Shown here piece after piece: positions 7,813-14,524 of a stretch of 16,599 bases of DNA; positions within the stretch are counted from its first letter, which is position 1, and each line of letters opens with the position of its first letter. The stretch covers positions 1 through 16,599 of the forward strand of contig CACZSB010000136.1 of assembly GCA_902783765.1 (NCBI GenBank). The letters are read 5' to 3'. The position numbers were made by a program, and so were the translations under genes. The DNA comes from an uncultured Lachnospiraceae bacterium (GTDB lineage: Bacteria; Bacillota; Clostridia; Lachnospirales; Lachnospiraceae). The notes under the pieces were generated by a model. It worked only from the letters and a program-made list of their open reading frames with translations, ran no database searches and had not been told where the DNA came from.

Positions 7813-7818
7813 TAAGCA

Positions 7819-7844
7819 GGGGGGCGGCTTTCCGCCCCCCTTTT
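7819..7844 (+). terminator. Intrinsic terminator ending the mntP-rsmD-coaD unit
   Basis: A 9-bp perfect stem, GGGGGGCGG (7819-7827) with CCGCCCCCC (7832-7840), closes a CTTT loop and is followed by TTTT. It begins 6 bases after the stop of the coiled-coil gene. The T tract is short (4), so some read-through into the next gene is possible. Confidence 0.8.
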
Positions 7845-7857
7845 CCGGAGCTGTTCT

Positions 7858-8445
7858 ATGATAGAATTCTTTTCCAACCCTTATGCAAAAGGGCAATATG
7901 AATATTTGTCTGCCCGGAAGCGGCAGCAGCTGCGCTTTGCCCTCTGCTGCGCCTTTTTGGTGCTTTTCTTTTTTATGGCAGGCCTGCTGATTTACCAAAA
8001 GCAAAAGAATATTCTGGTGGTGCCGGCGGCGCTTATGGTCCTGCCCATGGCCAATTTTACGGTCACCTATCTGGCCCTGAGCAAGGGAAAGCCCCTGCCC
8101 GGGGAAAAGCGCAGGGAAGTGAGCCCTTTTGAGGAAAACGGGCTGGGGCTGTATCATTTGATGTATGTGGACGAAAAAGGAAAGCGCCATTATCTGGCCC
8201 ATCTGGTGGCCTATCATAATGCCATTGTGGCTTATGGGCCCGGGATCAGGGAAGATGAACGGGTGCCCTTGGAATCGGACTGCATCCTTCGGCTAAGGGC
8301 CAAAAATGTGAACCTGCGGCTGAAGGTCTACCGGGACTGGCCCGAATATTTGGCCCGTCTTTCGGAAATACCCGGCGAGCTTACGGAGGAGCAGCGCACT
8401 TCCGTGGAGCGGATCCAGGAAATTATATTGGGGATGTGCCTGTGA
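7858..8445 (+). CDS. Conserved membrane protein of unknown function, upstream of the RluA-family gene
   Basis: A 195-residue protein I cannot name. It starts with a short hydrophilic segment (FFSNPYAKGQYEYLSARKRQ), then two hydrophobic segments at about 27-46 and 51-74. A C-terminal part of about 120 residues is soluble and probably cytoplasmic. No catalytic motif is evident. Similar proteins with an N-terminal NPY/NPN-KGxYE segment occur, to my recollection, beside pseudouridine synthase genes in Lachnospiraceae; that is memory, not a search. CCGGAG (7845-7850) is a suitable ribosome site. The start lies only 14 bases after the terminator, leaving no room for a complete promoter in between. 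Its stop overlaps the next start as GTGA, implying translational coupling with the pseudouridine synthase. Confidence 0.8.
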   Translation: MIEFFSNPYAKGQYEYLSARKRQQLRFALCCAFLVLFFFMAGLLIYQKQKNILVVPAALMVLPMANFTVTYLALSKGKPLPGEKRREVSPFEENGLGLYHLMYVDEKGKRHYLAHLVAYHNAIVAYGPGIREDERVPLESDCILRLRAKNVNLRLKVYRDWPEYLARLSEIPGELTEEQRTSVERIQEIILGMCL

Positions 8446-9491
8446 GAGAGATCACCATTGGGCCTCTGGACGCGGGCCAGCGGCTGGATAAATTCCTGAT
8501 GCGGTATTTCAAGGAAGCTGAAAAAGGCTTCCTTTATCGGATGCTCCGGAAAAAGAATATCCTCCTCAATGATAAGAAAGCCGCCGGCAGCGAGCAGCTT
8601 CTGGCCGGAGATGTGCTGAAGGTGTTCTTTTCCGAGGAAACCTTCGAGGAAATGCGGGGGAAGGAAACCCCTCCCCGGAAGGCTTCTCCTGAAACCCAAA
8701 GCAGGGGGGGCAGCGCCCCGGGCCCCAAAGCCTTTTCTGTTATTTACGAGGATCCCTATATTCTGATCGTGAATAAGCCGGCAGGGCTTTTGAGCCAAAA
8801 GGCGGCGGCGGGGGATCAATCCCTTTCGGAAATGATCGCAACCTATCTGAGAGACAAGGCCGGGGAATCTTCTTTAGGCTTTACCCCCTCGGTGGCCCAC
8901 CGGCTGGACCGCAATACCAGCGGCCTGGTGATGGCGGGAAAGAATCTGCCGGGGCAGCAGCTCTTGACTTATCTTTTGCGGGAAAGACTGGTGGATAAAT
9001 ACTACCTGGCCCTGGTCAAGGGGCGACTTTCGGTCCCCCTGTCTTCTGTATCCTACTGGAGAAAGGACAGGACGGACAATCGGGTGACCATTCTGGATAA
9101 AGCGGAAGCGGATACGGAAAAAGTGGAGCTGATTGCCTATCCGGCTGAAAATCTTGAAGCAGGCTTTTCCCTGCTTAAAGTACGGCTGATTAGCGGAAAG
9201 AGCCATCAAATTCGGGCCCAGCTGGCCCGGGCGGGCTATCCCATTATAGGGGATACCAAATATGGAGACACGGCCTTCAATCGGGAACTGGCGGCCCGCT
9301 TAGGCCGGCCCTTCCGGGTACAGCTGCTTCACAGCCATGAGGTGGTTTTCCCCAGGGAATTAGCCCCGCGCGCACTGTCGACGGAGGCCTGCAAGGCCTT
9401 TGAAGCCGTAAAAGGCAAAGGTTTTAAGGCCAAGCCGCCTGTTTTCTTTAAGCAGGTGGTGGTAGGACTGGGAGGTCATTATGGCGAATAA
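8442..9491 (+). CDS. RluA-family pseudouridine synthase with S4 domain
   Basis: It isomerises specific uridines in large-subunit rRNA (RluC/RluD type by architecture). An N-terminal S4 RNA-binding domain (about 11-62) is followed by a low-complexity Pro/Ser/Gly-rich linker (about 74-96) and the catalytic domain. That domain has HRLDRNTSGL (153-162) with the nucleophilic Asp156, DKYYLALV, and GKSHQIRAQLA near the C-terminus. I chose the GTG at 8442 because it overlaps the upstream stop as GTGA and has GGGG about 8 nt before it. An alternative GTG at 8436 adds two residues but sits too close to that G run. Which uridine is modified cannot be read from the sequence. recU overlaps its 3' end by 11 bases. 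Confidence 0.92.
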   Translation: MREITIGPLDAGQRLDKFLMRYFKEAEKGFLYRMLRKKNILLNDKKAAGSEQLLAGDVLKVFFSEETFEEMRGKETPPRKASPETQSRGGSAPGPKAFSVIYEDPYILIVNKPAGLLSQKAAAGDQSLSEMIATYLRDKAGESSLGFTPSVAHRLDRNTSGLVMAGKNLPGQQLLTYLLRERLVDKYYLALVKGRLSVPLSSVSYWRKDRTDNRVTILDKAEADTEKVELIAYPAENLEAGFSLLKVRLISGKSHQIRAQLARAGYPIIGDTKYGDTAFNRELAARLGRPFRVQLLHSHEVVFPRELAPRALSTEACKAFEAVKGKGFKAKPPVFFKQVVVGLGGHYGE

Positions 9492-10023
9492 TCACGGGCT
9501 TCGGGGTTCCACCTTAGAAGCCATGGTCAATATGAGTATCGAGCGGTATCGGGAGGATAAGCTGGCGGTGATCCAAAAGATCCCCACCCCCATTACCCCC
9601 ATGACCATCGATAAAAATACCCGCCATATCACCCTGGCCTATTTTGAAGCCAAAAGCACGGTGGACTATATCGGCTCCGTTCAGGGGATCCCGGTATGCT
9701 TTGATGCCAAGGAGTGCAAAAGCGATACATTCCCCCTGCAGAATATCCATGAGCATCAATACCGCTTTATGGAGGATTTTGAGGGTCAGGACGGCATTGC
9801 CTTTCTGCTTTTGTTTTTTTTTTTTTTTTTTGAAATGATTTACCTGACCTTTCGGGAGCTTAAGCATTTTTGGGAGCGTGCCAAGTCCGGAGGCCGCAAA
9901 AGCTTTTTGTATGCGGAGCTGGATAAGGATTATGTGGTTTCGGAGGGCCCCGGGGCCCCGGCCCATTTTTTGCCCCTGCTGCAGAAGGATTTAGATGAGA
10001 GGAACTTCTTGCCCTCTCCCTGA
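9481..10023 (+). CDS. recU: Holliday junction resolvase RecU with an in-frame poly-T tract
   Basis: RecU cleaves Holliday junctions in homologous recombination and chromosome segregation of Firmicutes. Family features include G-x-x-LE near the N-terminus, VIQKIPTPITP (30-40), AYFEAKSTVDYIG (53-65), the nuclease core FDAKE (74-78; Asp62, Asp75, Glu78, Lys77) and PLQNIHEHQ (85-93). GGAGGT (9471-9476) precedes the ATG. An unbroken T18 (9814-9831) encodes F112-F117. RecU homologues as I recall them have mixed residues here at about the same spacing, so the tract keeps frame and length; a change not divisible by three would shift the frame and destroy the C-terminal third. The last codons and the stop (TGA 10021-10023) lie inside a palindromic repeat, so the tail NFLPSP may be repeat-derived. 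At 180 residues it is slightly shorter than B. subtilis RecU (about 206). The identification is firm; whether the gene is intact in vivo depends on the tract being real and stable. Confidence 0.9.
   Translation: MANNHGLRGSTLEAMVNMSIERYREDKLAVIQKIPTPITPMTIDKNTRHITLAYFEAKSTVDYIGSVQGIPVCFDAKECKSDTFPLQNIHEHQYRFMEDFEGQDGIAFLLLFFFFFFEMIYLTFRELKHFWERAKSGGRKSFLYAELDKDYVVSEGPGAPAHFLPLLQKDLDERNFLPSP
9814..9831 (+). repeat. Homopolymer tract T18 inside recU
   Basis: Eighteen consecutive T follow the G at 9813 and precede GAAATG. The tract is in frame (six TTT codons). No GC-rich hairpin precedes it, so it is not an intrinsic terminator. Tracts of this length are prone to slippage in replication and transcription, and also to sequencing error. 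Confidence 0.95.
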
Positions 10024-10080
10024 CGAGGGAGAGGATGGCACGGCGAAGCCGTGATGGGTGAGGGCGACTGGCTCCCGCCT
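10011..10080 (-). repeat. Palindromic repeat, copy A (inverted partner of 11989-12059)
   Basis: Its reverse complement matches 11989-12059 at 64 of 71 aligned columns (six substitutions and one indel). It folds into two hairpins: CCTCTCCCT (10013-10021) with AGGGAGAGG (10026-10034), 9 bp with loop GACG; and CACGGC (10039-10044) with GCCGTG (10048-10053), 6 bp with loop GAA. The outer segments 10009-10016 and 10060-10067 can also pair. The recU stop codon sits at the tip of the first hairpin. It resembles REP-like elements with GGGAGAGG and CACGGC..GCCGTG arms that I recall from clostridial genomes. Confidence 0.9.
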
Positions 10081-10132
10081 TACGATATTTTTGACCCAAG
10101 ACCTCAGAACAACACATGGAAATGATAAATTT

Positions 10133-12070
10133 ATGCGTAAATTGGCACTTTCTGAAAAAATCTTAAACACCGTGGAAAAGCCCGCCCGCTATGTGGGGGG
10201 GGAGATGAATGCGGTGATCAAGGATAAGGAGGCCGTGGCCCTGCGCTTTGCCTTCTGTTTTCCCGATGTATATGAAATAGCCATGGGAAATCTGGGGCTG
10301 CAGATTCTGTATGATCAATTTAATGCCCGGCCTGATGTGTGGTGTGAGCGGGTTTATTCTCCATGGCCGGATCTGGATAAGATCCTCCGGGAAGAACAGA
10401 TCCCCCTATTTGCCCTGGAATCCCAGGACCCCATCAATACCTTCGATTTTCTGGGGATCACCCTCCAGTATGAGATGTGCTATACCAATGTGCTTCAGGT
10501 TCTGGACCTGGGCCGCATTCCCCTTTTGGCCAGGGACAGGGGGGAAGGGGATCCCCTGGTGATCGGCGGCGGCCCCTGCACCTACAATCCGGAACCCCTG
10601 GCGGATTTCTTTGACCTTTTCTATATAGGGGAGGGAGAGGTTTCCTACAATGCCCTGTTTGATTTATATATCCAAATGAAGCAAGAAGGGGCCGGCAGGC
10701 AGGCCTTTTTACAGGCGGCGACCTCCATTCCGGGGATTTATGTACCTTCACTTTACGAGGCATCCTATCACCCGGACGGTACGCTGGCCGCCTTCACGCC
10801 TCTGAACTCTCAGGTACCGAAAAAGGTTCGGCGGGTAATCGTGAAGGATATGAATACCTGTGCCTATCCGGAGCGGCCCATTGTTCCCTATCTGCGGCCG
10901 GTGCAGGACCGGGTGACTTTGGAGATCATGCGGGGCTGCATCCGGGGCTGCCGCTTCTGTCAGGCAGGCATGGTTTACCGGCCCGTGCGGGAAAGGGATA
11001 AGGATTCTCTGATGGCCATCGCTGGCCATGCCTTAAAAAACAGCGGGTATGACGAAATATCTCTAAGCTCCTTAAGCTCCAGCGATCACAGCCAGATTGC
11101 GCCCCTGGTAACGGAACTTATGGAAATGTGCTCCCGGAACCGGGTGAATATTTCCCTGCCTTCCCTGCGCATCGACGCCTTTTCCCTGGATGTGATGAGC
11201 AAGGTTCAGGATGTGAAAAAGAGCAGCCTGACCTTTGCCCCGGAGGCCGGCACCCAGCGGCTTAGAAATGTGATCAATAAGGGGCTTTCCGAGGAAGATA
11301 TCCTCCGGGGCTCCGCCCTGGCCTTCCACGGGGGCTGGACCAAGGTGAAGTTCTACTTTATGCTGGGCCTGCCCACGGAAACGGAAGAGGATATGCGGGG
11401 CATTCCCGCCTTGTGCCAGCAGGTGGCTTCCCTGTTTTTTGATGAGATCCCCAAGGAAGAGCGGAAGGGCAAGATCCAAATTACCGCCAGCTCCTCCTTT
11501 TTCGTACCCAAACCCTTTACCCCCTTCCAGTGGGCTAAAATGGAAAAGAAGGAAGAATATCTGCGCCGGGCCCATTTGGTGAAGGATACCTTCCGGGCCC
11601 AGCCCAACGCCCGCTGCCTGCATTATGAATACCACGATGCGGATGTGACGGTGCTGGAGGGAGTCCTGGCTCGGGGAGACAGACGAATGGGGGCGGTGAT
11701 CCGCCGGGCCTATGAGCTGGGAGCCCTCTTTGATGCCTGGAATGAGTTTTTTGATGATCATAGATGGCAGCAGGCCTTTGCGGACTGCCAGCTGGATCCG
11801 GATTTTTATACCCTGCGGGAACGGGATGAAAATGAGCTGTTCCCCTGGGATTTTATTGATATCGGCGTTACGAAGAAGTTTCTCCGCCGGGAGTGGGAGC
11901 GGGCCATGGAGGGCCTGGTGACCCCCAATTGCCGGGAAAAGTGCAGCGGCTGCGGCGCCGCCAGCTACGGATGCGGGATTTGTTTTGAAGGTGGGAGCCA
12001 GTCGCCCTCACCCGTCACGGCTGACGCCGTGCCACCCTCTCCCGCGTCCGGGAGAGGGCGAGAGAGGTGA
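10133..12070 (+). CDS. TIGR03960 family B12-binding-type radical SAM protein
   Basis: A radical SAM protein of the TIGR03960 family, almost always next to a TIGR03936 gene; its reaction is not established. The N-terminal part resembles a cobalamin-binding-like Rossmann region (FPDVYEIAMGNLGLQILY; GGGPCTYNPEPLADFFDLFYIGEGE). The core carries the [4Fe-4S] motif CxxxCxxC as C269, C273 and C276. A Cys-rich segment (CREKCSGCG, then YGCGICF) near the C-terminus may bind a second metal site. I chose ATG 10133 because MRKLALSEKILNTVEKPARY is the family-like N-terminus; the frame is open from 10058, but that part lies mostly in repeat copy A and just after it. The ribosome site is weak (GGAAATGA). The last 26 or so residues (GGSQSPSPVTADAVPPSP onward) are encoded by repeat copy B and look like an acquired tail. 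Confidence 0.92.
   Translation: MRKLALSEKILNTVEKPARYVGGEMNAVIKDKEAVALRFAFCFPDVYEIAMGNLGLQILYDQFNARPDVWCERVYSPWPDLDKILREEQIPLFALESQDPINTFDFLGITLQYEMCYTNVLQVLDLGRIPLLARDRGEGDPLVIGGGPCTYNPEPLADFFDLFYIGEGEVSYNALFDLYIQMKQEGAGRQAFLQAATSIPGIYVPSLYEASYHPDGTLAAFTPLNSQVPKKVRRVIVKDMNTCAYPERPIVPYLRPVQDRVTLEIMRGCIRGCRFCQAGMVYRPVRERDKDSLMAIAGHALKNSGYDEISLSSLSSSDHSQIAPLVTELMEMCSRNRVNISLPSLRIDAFSLDVMSKVQDVKKSSLTFAPEAGTQRLRNVINKGLSEEDILRGSALAFHGGWTKVKFYFMLGLPTETEEDMRGIPALCQQVASLFFDEIPKEERKGKIQITASSSFFVPKPFTPFQWAKMEKKEEYLRRAHLVKDTFRAQPNARCLHYEYHDADVTVLEGVLARGDRRMGAVIRRAYELGALFDAWNEFFDDHRWQQAFADCQLDPDFYTLRERDENELFPWDFIDIGVTKKFLRREWERAMEGLVTPNCREKCSGCGAASYGCGICFEGGSQSPSPVTADAVPPSPASGRGRER
11989..12059 (+). repeat. 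Palindromic repeat, copy B, forming the 3' end of the radical SAM gene
   Basis: Inverted copy of 10011-10080. Hairpins: CACGGC (12016-12021) with GCCGTG (12026-12031), loop TGAC; and CCCTCTCCCG (12035-12044) with CGGGAGAGGG (12049-12058), 10 bp with loop CGTC. The innermost pair of the large stem is G-C here but T-A in copy A, and the outermost is C-G here but T-G wobble in copy A, so pairing is preserved despite substitutions. TCGCCCTC (12002-12009) is complementary to GAGGGCGA (12054-12061). It is read through as codons of the upstream gene. Confidence 0.9.
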
Positions 12071-12073
12071 AAG

Positions 12074-12814
12074 ATGAAGATTCGGGTTAAATTCGGTAAA
12101 GAAGGGGCCCTTTGCTACATCGGTCACTTAGATGTGCTGCGAACCTTTCAGAAGATTTTTCGCCGGGCGGAGATTCCCATGGCCTATTCCAAAGGCTTTT
12201 CCCCCCATCCTATCATGAGTTTTGCCCTGCCCCTGGGCCTGGGGCTATCCTCGGAGGGGGAATATCTGGATGCGGAACTGGATCTCGAATCCGGACAGTC
12301 TTCGTTATTTCCCCCTGAGCATTCAGCGTCTTTTGAAGCTATTAAAGGCTTAAGACGTGAACTCATGGAGCGCCTTGTAAGGGCCACATCGGTGGAATTG
12401 CCAGTTTACGATCTGCGATTCTTGCCGGAAAAATGCGAAAATGCCATGGCCAGTGTGGGCCGGGCACTATATGGTCTGAACCTGAATCAGACATGGACTT
12501 CCCCCTTGGAACAGGCCGGAAAGTCGCTGCTGGAGCGTGAGAGTATTCCGGTGGAGAAAAAAACCAAGACCCGAAGTCTGGAGATGGATTTAAGACCCTG
12601 CATATATCGCATGAGCTTCCATCAAAACCGGCTGATTTTAGAGCTTTCGGCCGGAAGCCGGGCCAATGTGAAGCCAGAGGCGGTGTGGGAGTTGCTTCTT
12701 TGGGAAGCCAATCTTCCGGAGAATCTAAGTCCCTTGTCAATCCGGCGCCTTGATCTTATGACAGAATCGGGCCTTTCCCTGGGAGAGGTTGGAGAGGAAG
12801 TGCCTTATGTATAA
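12074..12814 (+). CDS. TIGR03936 family (DUF2344) radical SAM-associated protein
   Basis: The standard partner of the TIGR03960 radical SAM protein. In some genomes the two are fused, so they probably act together in an unknown modification. The 246-residue protein has the family N-terminus: KIRVKFGKEGALCYIGHLDV (2-21), then RRAEIPMAYSKGFSPHPIMS (30-49) and GLSSEGEYLDAEL. There is no signal peptide or membrane segment. The start ATG lies 3 bases after the upstream stop. Its ribosome site AGAGAGGTGA (about 12061-12070) lies at the edge of repeat copy B. Its 3' end overlaps the RNase gene by 8 bases. Confidence 0.93.
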   Translation: MKIRVKFGKEGALCYIGHLDVLRTFQKIFRRAEIPMAYSKGFSPHPIMSFALPLGLGLSSEGEYLDAELDLESGQSSLFPPEHSASFEAIKGLRRELMERLVRATSVELPVYDLRFLPEKCENAMASVGRALYGLNLNQTWTSPLEQAGKSLLERESIPVEKKTKTRSLEMDLRPCIYRMSFHQNRLILELSAGSRANVKPEAVWELLLWEANLPENLSPLSIRRLDLMTESGLSLGEVGEEVPYV

Positions 12815-13937
12815 ATTGATTATGACCCATCAGGGAGAAAAGGGGCTTTTGTGCCTCTTATTCAAGGAGGGCACGCCGGAACGGATTGCCTGGATGCATC
12901 CGGAGGAAAAGGCCGCTTTTGGGGACATTTACCGGGCCCGGGTACAGCGGGTGGCCGGTGGGATGAAATCTGCCTTTTTGGAACTGGGAGAAGGTCTTAC
13001 TGCTCATATGAGTCTTCATGGAGAAAAACTGAAAGCCGGGCAGGAAATAACAGTACAAATCGATCAGGAATCCTTTGGCAATAAACTGCCCGGGGCCTCG
13101 GGGAGAATGAGTTTGCCCGGTATTTTGCTGGTGCTCACAGGGGAGGCCGGCATGCTGGCCTTTTCCCATCGGGGAGAATTTGACGGCCCCCGTCGGGAGG
13201 CCATTTACGAGGCCTTGAGTCCCTATTTGGAGCATTGCGGATTTGTACTGAGAACAGCGGCGCAGACAGCACAGCTGGATTTGATTCGCCAGGAAGGAGC
13301 GTGCCTGCACGAAAAATATCACGAAATCATGCAAAGGGCCGAGCATATTCCCGCGCCGGCCCGGGTGGCGCAAGGGGAAGCTGTTTATGTGGAATGGATC
13401 AAAAACTGTGGCTTGGAAAACATTGAAGAAATCCTTTGTGATCAGCCCGAGATTCTGGAAGACTGCAGGCTTTTGTTTAAAAGAGGCGGCATGAGTCAGC
13501 CGCCCCTGAAACTTTGGGAGGATGAGCTTTCTCTGGGCGCCTTTTTGAATTTGGAAAAAATCAAGGCCCAGGCTATAAATCGTCAGATTTGGCTTAAATC
13601 CGGAGCTTATCTGGTGCTGGATCAAACGGAGGCCATGACAGTGATTGACGTAAACAGCGGAAAAGATGAGAAAAATGCTTCTGCGCCGGGAGGCGTCCGA
13701 AACATTAACCAGGAGGCAGCCAGGGAAGTGGCCAGACAACTGATGCTCCGGAATCTCAGCGGTATGATAATGGTGGATTTTATCAACATGGAGAGCAAAG
13801 AAGAAGAGAAGTCCTTGTTGGATCTGATGCGCAGCCTTTTGGATCAGGATCCGGTTTACGCTCGGGCCATTGATATTACGCCCCTGGGTATTATGGAAAT
13901 CACACGCCGCCGGGTTCGGAGACCGCTATCTTTATAA
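12807..13937 (+). CDS. rng: Ribonuclease E/G family protein lacking the C-terminal zinc-link region
   Basis: A single-strand-specific endoribonuclease for rRNA or mRNA processing. In order: a short N-terminal lead, an S1-like domain (about 38-90, GDIYRARVQRVAGGMKSAFL), a 5'-sensor-type region (GNKLPGASGRMSLPG), and the DNase I-like catalytic core with metal ligands Asp281 (VIDVNSGK) and Asp324 (VDFINM). Those Asps are 43 residues apart, the same as D303 and D346 of E. coli RNase E. The protein stops at ITRRRVRRPLSL, before the CPxC zinc-link and the small domain used for dimer contacts, so at 376 residues it is shorter than E. coli RNase G (489). I see no frameshifted CPxC downstream. The ATG at 12807 has GAGAGGA 8-9 nt upstream and overlaps the previous stop by 8 bases. 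A nearby location to the TIGR03960/TIGR03936 pair is typical of Clostridia. Confidence 0.9.
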   Translation: MYKLIMTHQGEKGLLCLLFKEGTPERIAWMHPEEKAAFGDIYRARVQRVAGGMKSAFLELGEGLTAHMSLHGEKLKAGQEITVQIDQESFGNKLPGASGRMSLPGILLVLTGEAGMLAFSHRGEFDGPRREAIYEALSPYLEHCGFVLRTAAQTAQLDLIRQEGACLHEKYHEIMQRAEHIPAPARVAQGEAVYVEWIKNCGLENIEEILCDQPEILEDCRLLFKRGGMSQPPLKLWEDELSLGAFLNLEKIKAQAINRQIWLKSGAYLVLDQTEAMTVIDVNSGKDEKNASAPGGVRNINQEAAREVARQLMLRNLSGMIMVDFINMESKEEEKSLLDLMRSLLDQDPVYARAIDITPLGIMEITRRRVRRPLSL

Positions 13938-13949
13938 ACGCTGATTCGT

Positions 13950-14507
13950 ATGTTAAAGGGAAAAACCCGAAAAAGCACCTATCGTGCCATATATCGACTG
14001 CTGGACCGGGTTTCTCCCGTACCCTTCGACTGCGGCTGCATTTGTGGCGCAGCCTGCTGTCAGGCAGGGGAACAGGAAAAGCTGGGACTATATTTGCTGC
14101 CGGGGGAAGAAAAGGTCCATAATCCCAAGGATCCCTGGCTTAGCTGGGAAAGGCAAAGCACCGGGGAATACGATTTCCCTCCTTCCTGGCAGGGAGATGT
14201 TTTCTTTGTAAATTGCCGGGGCCCGGAGCATTGTCGTCGTGCGCTGCGGCCCATACAATGTCGAACCTTTCCTTTAAAGGCTGTGATTCTTCATGATTCT
14301 GAAGATGAGGGCTTAGATGCCCCTTTGGTTTACCGGGAAGAAGGGTCGGAACTGGCATTGCTTTATTATCCGGATCCTTTGCCCTATTGCTGTCCTCTTT
14401 TAGAAAGTCAAAGCAATTTGCAGCCGGATTTCATCAAAGCCACCTACACCGTGTGGAAGCATTTAATCCGTGATCCCCTGATTTATGATTTAATCAGCGG
14501 GAGATAG
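13950..14507 (+). CDS. Cys-rich YkgJ-like protein of unknown function
   Basis: A 185-residue protein with clustered cysteines: C28, C30, C32, C36 and C37 (FDCGCICGAACC), then C89, C95 and C104 (NCRGPEHCRRALRPIQCRTFP), then C147 and C148 (PYCCPLL). The pattern resembles the putative zinc- or iron-chelating domain of the YkgJ family, so metal binding is a reasonable inference and function is unknown. There is no signal peptide, so it should be cytoplasmic. It begins 12 bases after the RNase stop without a clear Shine-Dalgarno, which suggests translational coupling. It is the last plus-strand gene of the unit and converges on the YgjP-type gene with 17 bases between. The ORF and conserved layout make it a real gene; the family call is less certain. 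Confidence 0.8.
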   Translation: MLKGKTRKSTYRAIYRLLDRVSPVPFDCGCICGAACCQAGEQEKLGLYLLPGEEKVHNPKDPWLSWERQSTGEYDFPPSWQGDVFFVNCRGPEHCRRALRPIQCRTFPLKAVILHDSEDEGLDAPLVYREEGSELALLYYPDPLPYCCPLLESQSNLQPDFIKATYTVWKHLIRDPLIYDLISGR

Positions 14508-14524
14508 GAGAATGGAATTTCCTA

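Noticed and set aside
8655..8740. GC-rich stretch encoding the linker of the RluA-type protein, considered as a third copy of the palindromic repeat.
   Set aside because: It lacks the GGGAGAGG and CACGGC..GCCGTG arms. It is just a low-complexity linker.
9814..9831. T18 as the tail of an intrinsic terminator.
   Set aside because: No GC-rich stem precedes it, and the recU frame continues through with conserved spacing.
9514..9966. Minus-strand 150-codon frame opposite recU, with poly-Lys from the T18 tract.
   Set aside because: It is the antisense shadow of recU, which has clear RecU motifs on the plus strand.
10058..10132. N-terminal extension of the radical SAM protein from 10058.
   Set aside because: It begins inside repeat copy A, has no ribosome site and is unlike the family. 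ATG 10133 gives the expected N-terminus.
13930..14000. Frameshift that would restore a zinc-link (CPxC) to the RNase E/G gene.
   Set aside because: No CPxC-like sequence is seen in any frame after the stop, and the next gene begins at 13950.
14504..14524. ATAGGA / TCCTAT inverted repeat between the Cys-rich gene and the YgjP-type gene.
   Set aside because: A 6-bp AT-rich stem with a 9-10 base loop and no T run is too weak to call a terminator.
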